Assembly (NCBI GenBank): GCA_038501195.1
Contig: JBBPUQ010000004.1
Location: forward strand, 2,046,001-2,110,000
Direction: 5' to 3'
Origin: Nemania diffusa
Taxonomy: Eukaryota > Ascomycota > Sordariomycetes > Xylariales > Xylariaceae
DNA: 64,000 nucleotides
The notes below the pieces were generated by a model that had not been told where the DNA came from, did no database searches, and saw nothing but the letters and a program-made list of their open reading frames with translations. This document shows positions 15,955 through 25,814 of this stretch, piece by piece. Each line of letters opens with the position of its first letter. The first letter of the stretch is position 1. Both the position numbers and the translations under genes were made by a program.

Positions 15955-18201
15955 ATGGAGTCAGCATCACCAACAGCGAGCGCATCGACGAACAGAGGCG
16001 GTCGGCCCAAAGATTGGACTGAACCGCGCACACGACGCCTCATTCGGCTCTACCTTTTCACGAACTTGCCCTTCCCCAGAATCCTCGAACTGCTAGAGGA
16101 AGATGAGTTTAAGCCGGGGTATGCATTCACGCCACCTCCAATTCTCAATTGATGTCGCCACTAACTGATCTGTCCATGTAACAGTAAAGATGCAGCCAAT
16201 AAAGTGAAGAATAGTGTACTGGGGAATGATCCAAGATGGATTCGGCCGAAAGATGACGAAGAGGAGAGAATTCGCATCCGCGGATTGGGAAACAGCCTCC
16301 GCGGTAGACGGCGCCAAGAGAACACGACTTATACAGCCTCTCCAGCTGTAAACGGCGGAACTTTCCCGGAAGACGGGTCGCTCGGAGGCACGACTATTGC
16401 ACGTTCATATGGCTCCTCAACTGAAGAGTTACGCCATCCGGAATATGCATCACTCAACTACACAGGCACCACTAACACGGATGTCTTCACCACGACCGGC
16501 GATGGTGGTTCTTCTTCGCGTTTCATCCCCAGCCTTATCGGTCGGCTCAACTCATCTCGCCAAGATACTGGTCTCACCACGTCTACAGATATTAGCATCA
16601 CTAGCGCTCTTCGAGAAAAACTCTCCTTTTTGTCACTCAGCAAGGCAAAACGAACCGTAAAGGTCTTGAAGCGATATACGTTCCCTAAAAATCTCGATTC
16701 CCAACGCGGCCCCCCTGTTCCATCGAGCTTATTCCAAGGCCTTGAGTTTCAGTCACTTGCTGATCGCATCAATGACCCGTTCAATGCAATGCATGCTGTG
16801 GCTGGTGATTTCCTGAAAGCCGAATTGTTTACTCGCCAGCGACAGTGCGCTGTCGAATCCCCAGCTCATGCAGTTGGTCTCTGTTGGTGCAAGATTGCCG
16901 ACACGGCCTCCCAGATGCAAAGGGATTGGGCCAGTTTGCGACCGACCGGCCTCGTATCCGATCCAAGTCTTACCGTCAAGGACATGTTCGGGAACACGAT
17001 GTTTCATTATCTGGCTACAAAGGAAGGCATCCAAGATCAATTCCTACATCTTGTCTGCCAAAGCCTGCGCGACCGTAACTTACCAATTCGAGACTCTAAT
17101 ACAGCCGGTCAAACATTTCTTCACGTTCTTCATCGCTCTTGGTTTCAAGAAGGTTCCAGATTAGACGAGCTATTCCAGACGTTGCGAACCGGGGGGTTTG
17201 ATGTCTTCGCAACCGATGTTTATGGTCGCAGCTTCTATCATATTGTGCGACTGCGGGGTTCCACTCGCTTTCCAGGTCAACTGGCCGACGTTTACCGCAT
17301 GAATCATCGGGATGCCTTTGGAATGATGCTCATGGATACACGATCCTCCCCCAACACCGATGCTGTAGCTACTCATAACCAGGCAACACAGGGGGCTCAT
17401 TCACCAAGCCCAGCGGCCGTAACCAGATCAATTCCAAGGATCAACACCCAGGCAGGGGCAGTCGAAGATAAGCTTCATACTCATGCAGATCTGTTGAGGG
17501 TTGTAGTCAGCGCGGTTGGAGTGGATCATGTTTTGTCCCCAAACCCGCAAAATGAAGACACTCAAGGGCGAAACGGGTTCCATTGTCTCGCGGAGGTCGA
17601 TTTTTGTCTATCCCCCGGCACCCCAAAGCATGGCTCTCGAGGCCATCCTAAAGATGAACTCAGGTCAAGAAGTCCTCAGGGACATAATAAACGAAAGCAC
17701 AACGAAAATGAGGAGATACAAGCGCCTCGAACTACTCCAGATAATCGCCGCCAAGAATATATCCAAGGCCTTATCTGTGCCAAGGTCGACGCCAACCAGT
17801 ACGACAAACAGGGAAACACCCCCCTCATGTCCTTCGTCGTCAATAGTAGTGATGCTACGAAGTATGAGAAAGAGGAAAGCGAAATTGTTATTAGAGCCCT
17901 AGTCCAAGACGCTGGCGCGAAACTCGAGTCACGCAACCGGAACGGCGAGACTACCCTTCACCTCGCGGCCCGGCACGGCAAGCCGATCGCCTTGCGTGTC
18001 TTGCTTGAGCTGGGTGCTAACCCGCATGCGCGAAATGCTCAAGGGTTGGGCATCCTCGAGGTCATTGATAACCTGTACAGCACAACAGAGTGTGATGACA
18101 AGAATAACGCGCGCTTCGAGGCTTCCCGCGCCGTTCTGACGCGTACCAAAGACTGTGCGGTGCAAACCCCAACCGTCATTGATGAATGGCGCAAAAATTG
18201 A
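15955..18201 (+). CDS. Clr5-like N-terminal domain and ankyrin-repeat protein
   Basis: Two exons, 15955-16118 and 16185-18201, give 726 residues. The N-terminal 80 or so residues contain RPKDWTEPRTRRLIRLYLFT, then a helix ILELLEEDEFKPGKDAANK and DPRW.RP; this resembles the Clr5-like DNA-binding-type domain that heads many fungal ankyrin proteins. The intron (GTATGC..AACAG) restores FKPGKDAANK. A Ser/Thr-rich linker follows. The C-terminal third has ankyrin-like units: DANQYDKQGNTPLMSFV near residue 590, and the clearest at about 640-680, NGETTLHLAARHGKP and LLELGANPHARNAQG. A NGFHCLAE segment lies before a basic KRKHNENEE stretch. An in-frame ATG at 15931 could add eight residues. The specific function is unknown; members are often proposed to be regulators, but nothing here proves that. 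Confidence 0.85.
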
Positions 18202-19022
18202 GGAATCCTGGGAGATATTTGGTCAGACTGTCCTTCTGGTGGATTTCAATGCTTCGCTTCGGACATGGGCTAGAGCCATTTATGTGTAACGATTGTATGA
18301 TATGCGCACTGGCGGCGTCTTGGTGAGATTTTAGGATACCCTGGGTACGGTTTACGGAGTTTAGTGATCTGGTGCTCATATTCGCGGCGGTACTATGAAT
18401 TACGTTTAAATCTTGAGCCCTACTTCATGATATTGTTACAGCTTCCCTGATATTTGACCTATGCAATCTTTCTTCGGCAGTGATCAAAATATGGTATTTG
18501 CATAGGCGCGAATATAGTGAACTCGTCTAGTAGAGTATTATAGCGCCCTTTACTTTTCGACCTAGTGTCCTCCTCTCCCGAGACCATACTAGCAGTGTCT
18601 ATACGTAGCGTCGGTAGAATAATAACGCCGATCTTACTCGGAAGAAGTGAGTATCTCGAGATTTGCCTTGTTGATCGCCCTCAAGTATACCTACTTAATA
18701 CCATGTGGATCGGTCTGGATTTTACCCCGCCGCGGGGTCTGCGCTTAGAATGGCTCCTATCTTGCCCGAAAGCAGATTCCATCTTATTTATCGCCTTAAA
18801 GCAAGGAATCGGGTGTAATATTGGTACATGCAGCATCTAAGCCACTTTAGCGCGAGTTGTCTACCTACAGACTACAGTCCAATCAACTAACCTAGATATA
18901 CCGATTCGAGAGGATTAAGGATTTGGAGAAAACAAGCAAGATGCGGCCAATTAAGTTGATTTCATTTGCGCTAGGCACTTTTTAAAGGGCTGTGCGCTCT
19001 ACGGTTCATACATAATACCACA
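18202..19022. other. Intergenic gap
   Basis: Holds the 3' ends of the convergent ankyrin and DUF3632 genes. The open frame at 18565-18840 has no recognisable domain. I see nothing else. Confidence 0.5.
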
Positions 19023-19862
19023 TCACGTCGATAGTCGCGTGTGAGTCCAGACTTCAATTAGCCTCGCGGCATGGAGAGCCAGCTCCCTCGCCTCCTGGCT
19101 GTCCGCCTTCCCGCCTAGTTCGCGGAACCGACGGCCCCAGAACGCCCATCTGTCCCGCGACAGCCCGCTCTTTCCCGTCCACAGCGCGCCGCCCTTCAGC
19201 ATCCGCGTCTGCGCGTCGTCGAGCTCGGGCTCGGGCTGCAGGGCTAGCTTCTGGACGAGTGTGGCGCCCGCGTACTCGATGTACACGGCGGCTGTCATGA
19301 GGTCGCGATCGAGGTCGCCTCCGGCCTGCGTATCCTGCTCGAGCGCGGCTCTCAGCATCCAGATTGCCGTGGTCTCGGAGCCCGGGGAGACCCCCGCGTG
19401 TAAGAGCCGCGCCACGAAGGCGTGGAACGAAACCCGCGCCGGAGTCGTGAGCTGGCGGTCTAGCCGCTCTCTTATGGCTGCGCTCAAGATGGGCAGATCG
19501 GTCCAAACATTAGCCTGCGATGGCATTAGCGCAGCGTCCTTGATAGTCCTTCTTGCGTCCGAGCTCACCTCCCAGACCTTCTCGGCCGTCTCCGGGACTA
19601 GCGCCAGCTCGCGCACAAAGGTGACGAGCCGGTCCTGGGCGGGGTGGCTGTGCGGGATTTGCTCCGTGACGCTGAACACGTCGTTCCAGAACCCCCAGAA
19701 GAATGCCTCGTTCGGGGTCTTGACGCCTTGCGCGAACGAGGCTGCAACTTGCGCGGCGGGTGTGGCGCTCTCGGGCTGGATGTACTGGTTCAGGACTCCG
19801 AATATGTCCTTCCGACTCGGGTCTTCCTGCACCTGCTGTAGGGTGACTGCTGACGCCGACAT
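19023..19862 (-). CDS. DUF3632 family protein
   Basis: A single exon of 279 residues, the usual size for this fungal family of unknown function. Family hallmarks are the N-terminal FFWGFWNDVFSVTEQIPHSHPAQDRLV segment (read in two parts: FFWGFWNDVF, then IPHSHPAQDRLV) at about 53-80, a middle helical WTDLPILSAAIRE and a FHAFVARLL segment, and a C-terminal RWAFWGRRFRELG near 240. No signal peptide or membrane segment is present, so it is likely cytosolic and all-helical. The coding DNA is markedly GC-richer than the flanks. It is convergent with the ankyrin gene. Family assignment is confident; function is unknown. Confidence 0.88.
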   Translation of the reverse strand: MSASAVTLQQVQEDPSRKDIFGVLNQYIQPESATPAAQVAASFAQGVKTPNEAFFWGFWNDVFSVTEQIPHSHPAQDRLVTFVRELALVPETAEKVWEVSSDARRTIKDAALMPSQANVWTDLPILSAAIRERLDRQLTTPARVSFHAFVARLLHAGVSPGSETTAIWMLRAALEQDTQAGGDLDRDLMTAAVYIEYAGATLVQKLALQPEPELDDAQTRMLKGGALWTGKSGLSRDRWAFWGRRFRELGGKADSQEARELALHAARLIEVWTHTRLST

Positions 19863-20861
19863 TTTAATCCTCTCTGAAATAACGATAAGCTGATATTGGC
19901 TTTAGTGATTTGATCAACGCTGACTTGCGACAGTGATAGATTGTATAAGAGTGTGGTTGTTTGCTGATCAACAGTTGCCTAATGAGCCCCTCGCACGCTA
20001 AAAGATATCACTGAATACCTAGGTAGCCCGCCTACGGGATACAATAGGTAGGTGATCACTTCCAAGGTGCACTATAAAGCCAAGATCGGTGCTATTCAAC
20101 CTTCCAGTAGCACGTTCGTGCTCCTGCCACTTTCGGTTAGGTTTATAGGGGTTTGGCCAATCATAACAGGCAATCTGCCCATGATTCAGACTCTTCGATA
20201 GAGCGTGCAAAGGAGTGCTACGGAACACAAGCATTTGTTGCCTTAGTTCAGACTGCCAAGTATTGCTATGATCACCATTCAAGCCTTTAAAGGGGAGAAG
20301 AGGAGAGGACCATTGCTAACAGCCGCATCAAGTCGATGATGAGCAATAGAACATAACAGTCAGCATGAAGATGTATAGTAGAACGAGAACACAGAAAAGA
20401 CGAAAACTGCTACTGAGATAAAGGGAACTCAAGTGTATAAAGCTGCTATGGTATTTTGGCAAACGAGATTATTCTGAGACAAGTTGGCCCTAGTATCCCA
20501 AGTTTGCTTCTCGTTGACACGTAAATGGAATTCCGTGCTGCTCTAAGCATAGAGTAGGGAATAATAAGACCGACTTATAAACGATGCACCTTAGCGTAAA
20601 CATCGAAACCGTGGGTATAATGAGAGACCTATTCGCTGTTTAGAACTCACCACAACAGAGTTTAGTTCAGATTGAACACCCACATACGCCAACAAGATGC
20701 AAATATATTTACGCCCGTCTTCTCCGGTTTTCTCATTTCCTCTCTATGCGTAGTATCCCCTTCAAGGCATCTTGGCGATGCAAGGATTTAGTGGTATGAC
20801 AGTCTGATGCTCGGTACTGTTGAGAGCCGCCTCGTATGATTCACCCTCCGCCGGGTGGCGA
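19863..20861. other. Intergenic gap
   Basis: Contains the DUF3632 gene promoter on its left side. TACCTAGGTA and TAGGTAGGT words lie at 20015-20055. The minus-strand open frame 20282-20019 (87 codons) has no recognised domain. Nothing else is seen. Confidence 0.5.
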
Positions 20862-21215
20862 CTACAAAGCATAGAGCCCTGATATAAGCAGCGCAATCGT
20901 TGTAATCCCAATCATAGTGGGACGTATCGCGGTAGTCATCGTCCCTTCACTCTGGTAGGCGACGCCATGGGCCTCCTTGACATACTGGGCCGTGCAGGCA
21001 GTCCATCCGTCTTTGGTGGAGTTGCTTGGAATCTCGCACCACAAGACGCAGTCGCCTACGGCGTTGACGGGGTTCGGCGCACAGCATATCTGCATCGCTA
21101 ACAAGGTGTCGTTGCTCGTTGAGAGACCGCCGACTGAGACATGTTTGGGCACATTGAGAGACTCGAACGACGGGAAACTGTTCAGGTCGCAAGTCTGGTT
21201 TGTTGCAGCACTCAT
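20862..21215 (-). CDS. Small six-cysteine protein with hydrophobic C-terminus
   Basis: A single exon of 117 residues starting MSAATNQTCD. It has six cysteines (one near residue 9, a CC pair, then C, WC and AC in the second half) and several potential N-glycosylation sites (NQT, NDT, NST). The C-terminal 23 residues or so are hydrophobic and end LISGLYAL, as in tail-anchored or GPI-anchored surface proteins. No N-terminal signal peptide is visible from this ATG, which is odd for a Cys-rich protein; an upstream exon could supply one, but I could not find it. The ATG at 21215 is the first in the open frame. A TATAAGTA on the minus strand about 110-120 bases upstream could be a TATA box. Probably a real, lineage-restricted cell-surface protein. 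Confidence 0.6.
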   Translation of the reverse strand: MSAATNQTCDLNSFPSFESLNVPKHVSVGGLSTSNDTLLAMQICCAPNPVNAVGDCVLWCEIPSNSTKDGWTACTAQYVKEAHGVAYQSEGTMTTAIRPTMIGITTIALLISGLYAL

Positions 21216-21498
21216 GATGGATTGGGTGAGATTTCTTCTTTGCCTTTTTAAAAACAAAATAAAACCGTATTAAGTGAAGATACGAAAAGAATGCTTGATA
21301 AAACAGACCGAAGAGGTTGATGACTATAAGTACTTATACGATGCTTCTATTAATATCCCCATGCTAGCTATTATACTAGTGACCTTAGGTATTACAGCCG
21401 CCACCTACCTACCTACCTAGGTTAATTGATTGGCAACACTCAATTTCCCCAGGAAGGTGTAGATAGGTACTCCATGTCTGCTCCATGATTTAACCAAG
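21216..21498. promoter_or_regulatory. Divergent promoter region
   Basis: Less than 300 bases separate the divergent small Cys-rich gene and the carboxylesterase. It contains a CCTA tandem tract joined to CCTAGG at 21404-21421. A shared bidirectional control region is possible. Confidence 0.5.
21404..21421. repeat. CCTA tandem tract ending in CCTAGG palindrome
   Basis: Repeated CCTA units end in CCTAGG, inside the divergent promoter between two genes. It belongs to the TAGGTA/TACCTA word family of the window. Confidence 0.85.
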
Positions 21499-23132
21499 AT
21501 GAGAGGCGTACGTATAGCAAGCTTATTTCTAGTTCTGAGATTTCAATCGGGTTCAGCCGCGAATCTCGTGGACTGCATCGCTCGAACTGCGAAAGCTCAT
21601 GTCAATGGCCACCTCGGTACCCCTAATTCTGTATGCGAGTGGTTAGGAATCCCGTATGCCTCTCCCCCAACTGGTCAGCTTAGGTTTGCACCACCGGCAA
21701 AGTTTTCCCCCGAAGGATTCATAGATGCAGACCTCTACGTATGTTTGTCTGCGGAATCTCACGATGTTGATTCATCGCTCACGATCGATGGCAGGGGTTT
21801 GACTGCCCGCAAAATCCTTCAAGTCCATTTGCGTACCCGAATGCCACAGCGCAGTATCCAAGAATCTATGCCAACTTCGTCAACCAGCTCAACAACACAC
21901 AGAGCGAAGATTGTCTGACGCTGAATATCTGGTCAGACACAAACAGATCTCGGCGCATATCGAAACCGGTGATTGTGTGGATCCACGGCGGCCGCTTCTC
22001 TGCTGGCTCGAGTCATACGCCGTTCTACCATGGCGGGAACCTCGCCAGCACGCATGACGTCGTTGTGGTCACATTCAATTTCCGCATGAACATCTTCGGG
22101 TTCCCGGGTTCGCCCGAGACGGCACGCAACATCGGCTTTCTCGACCAGTACGCCGCCGTTGAATGGGTTTACGAGAATATCGCCGCATTCGGTGGTGACC
22201 CGGCCCGTATCACCATCATCGGCCAGTCTTCCGGCGCCGTAGCGGCCAGCAACTGGGCGTATGCCTTCCAAGACAATCCCATCGTCGCAGCAACCATGTC
22301 CCATTCGGGCAGCGTATTTTCGTTCCCTCTTCTCGACGCCGACTTAGCTGCTGCTCACTGGAACCACGTGGTCTCAACACTCGGCTGCAGTGCATCCGAC
22401 TCGGCGCTGTCGTGCATGCGGTCCGAGAACATCTCCTTCGCATCAATACTAAGCGCCGTCAAGACCGTGCCCCCAGCACCCGATGATTCCCCCACGCGCT
22501 CAACGCCCCCATTCCAAGCCACGGTAGACAACGCCACCGTCTTCTCCGTATCCGAGTACGTCTCGCGGCTCAAGTCCGGCCGGTTCGCCCCGCTGCCTCA
22601 CTTCCAGATCCACGGGGACCACGAGTCAGGCTTCTACCGCATCTCAGCCCTAGCGCAGGGCCGGCCGCCGCTTCCGGAGAGCGCGTGGCGGAAATTCGAG
22701 CTCGAATCCTTTACATGCGCCGTGACGGCCGAGACACACTGGCGGGCGGCCGCGGGCGTGCCGACGTTCCGCGCGCGCTACATGGCCGACTGGGCTAATC
22801 TGAGGCTGTTCGACCCGCCGTCGAGCGGGGCGTACCACGGCGTCGAGGTCAACATGGTCACGGGGAATGCCGGGTCCGTCAGCGGCATTGCGCCTTCGCC
22901 GCCTGAAGCTGCGCTTACGAGCATTATGCAAGAGGCCTGGGCAGCGTTTGCGGCCGACCCTGTCTGGGGATTGCGCGTGCTAGGCTGGCCACGCTATCGA
23001 GCCTGCGGGGAGGCGCTGGTTAGGTTGGGGGTTCATACCACGCCGGTGGTCGACGCGGTCTCCTCTAACATGTATGATCACGAATGTCCTGCCCTGAAAT
23101 TGCCATTCTGGGATGCTTCTATCCCTTCGTAG
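21499..23132 (+). CDS. Secreted type B carboxylesterase
   Basis: A carboxylesterase/lipase of the cholinesterase-like alpha/beta-hydrolase family. Exons 21499-21738 and 21795-23132 (intron GTATGT..GGCAG) give 525 residues. The first 21 residues or so form a signal peptide (LASLFLVL-type core ending SGSAA). The N-terminal block WLGIPYASPPTGQLRFAPP and SEDCLTLNIW are family signatures. The oxyanion region reads WIHGGRFSAGS near residue 158-168, with Arg where the third Gly of HGGGF is usual. The nucleophile is Ser225 in GQSSG. The acid is probably Glu357 (GDHESGFY) and the base His428 (GAYHGVEV). The 525 residues fit the 520-580 of the family. Likely secreted and acting on esters; the substrate is not predictable. 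The second half is GC-rich, which produces long antisense frames. Confidence 0.92.
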
Positions 23133-25448
23133 TAGGAAGAGACGTGTTCCAAATTCTGATACCCATTTTCAGAGATCCACGGTTTTGCTTCTAGATGGGA
23201 AGAAAAGGGGGTGTTAGGGGATTAGGTGAGAGTGAAGATAGGTCACACAAATACAAGCAGTCAGGTAGAATCTAGGTAGCAGTATATGGTCAGGGCTCAA
23301 TTTCATGGATTCAGGAGTTCTCTTCCAATATTAGGGAGGACTGTACTCCTTATATAGTAGTGATTCATACAAATACCCCTAGGGCGACCACGTTGCGGCT
23401 TTATCACCTGACAGGGGGTCAGCTTCATGAGCTTTGCACCTTCAGTGTTTGACACCGACGGAAGGAAAAAACAACAGAAAGTATGAGTGCAAGAGCTGGA
23501 ACTTCGGTGCATTTGTTCTCAGTCATCTTCCACTGTTTAGGCTGTGCCATTTTCAGGATTTACCCAAGGACTAGCCTAGCTAACTAGCTCCGGTCGTCCC
23601 CAGAGGAGACTAAAGAATATACAAGAAACTTCAGCGCAGACCCGCTAGGCACCTGATCAACAGAAGACCCATACTCTTTGGGAGCCTGCTCACTCGCACT
23701 GCCATAATTGTAGGGATTTCTAAGGCCTCCGGGTTTAATCTCTGATATACGAAATGAGAACGTGCAAGTTCGAACACTATTATTTGCTGTCACCAAAGTA
23801 ATGCACTTTCGGGAGTATGTTGAGATCTAGTTACTCTATGAGGTAGGCTAGTAACAAGAGCCTCCTAATGATTCCGAATATGAAATCTTATATATGTCAC
23901 GGAACAGAACTGCAACGCTAAACCACGACAGTACCAAAAGTAGAACGTTGTCAAGGTGGGAACCTTGACCGTTTGCAGCTACTTATAAGGCTTGCATAGG
24001 CTTTTTAGTATATGCTAATCTAAGCTTCTAACTCCTTATCTAAAACATTTATTTCAAATGCGAGATTTTTAAACGTGACCTTACCATCGAAGTTAGATAA
24101 CTATTGAAATCGAGTTTGTGAAAAATTGAAGATAACACTGCTCTTCTGTGATTTAGGAGGCTCCCTGCCCTATGTACTAAGTATTACTTAATACCGCACT
24201 ATAATGTTAGATTAGTTTTATAGACTATCAATAGTGACGAGAAAGATTATAATAGTGATGGATTGGAACTACAAACGTAAGCTTTAGGCCAATATCAAAC
24301 GTGTATTCACACCAGCATAGACTTGGGCGAAAATAACCCTGTGGGGTGCGGGGAATCGCCGGGCATGTTGCACAATGCATGCTCTCATCGAATGCTCTCT
24401 TTTCATGTTAACCGAATCAGTACTTAAATATTTAGATAGTAGGTCTACGTATTAAAATAAATGCAACCCTACCTCTTGTCATAATCTTATAGGCGGTAAT
24501 TTGACATTCTTGAGGCTAAATATGTTATAGTCACCACGTATCTGTAATCAGTAGCCAACCCTACATGTACACATGCCCTTCGATTCTACGGGAGCCAAAC
24601 ATGACTTTATGGGGCGAAATACGTATTAGAATAGGGAGTTCGTAGGCTAGCATAGCAACCATATGACGCATAATTTTGTTTCGCTTTGGATCCTGTTTCG
24701 TTCTGCCTTCTATATTGACTTCGATACTAGAGGCAAGAATGGAAATAATTAAGCCTCAGAATATTGCACACGGCTAGCAACCTTCCTCTCATGACCATTT
24801 ACGTCTTCCCACGTACAAGGTAGCTAAAACGGGCCAGTCTGCGTTCGGTCAGTCTTGTTACCTTTTCTACATGCAGGAGCTCTGTTTTGGATCGGGGGGC
24901 AAATATCATATTGCAATGATCCATGTTATTAGTGGCTCTCCTGGTAGACGGCTACCGGCATCCGTCTGCAGTTAGATAGATACTATAGGTACCTGTAGAT
25001 ATTAATCGCCGGTTGTGTGGGTGGTATGCTACGTACTACGTGCTCATTGAAAGCTCACCTTACACAGCTGAAGCCCAACCGGCGTGCGTTTGTAGCAAGG
25101 TACAATAAGACGCGTTGTGATTGGGATCGCGTCCGGGTACACACATCGAGGTATTGCAGGAAGTACGTACCTCCTCAAACGATTGCTAGATAAATAGTAT
25201 TGTATTGTACCTATAATCTGAGATACTTCTTAACATAAGTGCTTTTGGAGGCTCTTCCGCTGTTTAATGGTAACAGTACTCGGGAAGTACCTTTCGCTAT
25301 TCCATATCCAACTTCACACAAAATAACCAACTTTAGCAAACATTTATAAACAGATCCTCCCTTCTTGCTAAATATTGATGCGGTAGGTACTCAAATCTAG
25401 TTTGCACTTTTGCCCGAGGAGTATCTGACATACATTTCCCCTGGTGTG
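23133..25448. other. AT-rich intergenic gap
   Basis: About 2.3 kb without a recognised gene. The part from about 23.85 to 24.55 kb is especially rich in A and T. A minus-strand frame of 70 codons at 23796-23584 has protein-like composition but no known domain. The left end holds the esterase 3' end. Confidence 0.5.
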
Positions 25449-25455
25449 TATAAAG
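25449..25455 (+). promoter_or_regulatory. TATA box of the DUF3638 gene
   Basis: TATAAAG lies about 360 bases before the ATG at 25815 and is followed by a CT-rich stretch up to the start, consistent with a long 5' leader. Confidence 0.5.
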
Positions 25456-25814
25456 ACCTAATCCCACTTCCTGTGTTGCGCATTAACAGGTATTCTCAAC
25501 ATGCCACCCCTCTCACCTACTCGGACACCTGCACATCATACCTTCAAATTGTCAACCGTGTAAAGGTTCGCCCTGCATGTTAGACAAATTCTCCGATATA
25601 TCCTTTGTTGTCACTATTTCGCAAGCTCTCTAACCTCCAAACGACGCTTTACTACCACTCTGCCACCACCTAACACGCACCTTCCACCTCTGCTTCAACG
25701 TTTTCATCTTGTCCTATTCATCGTCAATATCCGCGCTTGTGTGTCGCGTAACTTGTATTTTCTCGTCGAGTCTCTGTCAATTTCTATCGGACTTCGCAAC
25801 CGACTGTTATCATA

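Noticed and set aside
17516..17902. Alternative frame in the ankyrin gene suggesting a frameshift
   Set aside because: The main frame keeps the expected order NGFHCLAE, KRKH, DANQYDKQGNTPLM, so no shift is needed.
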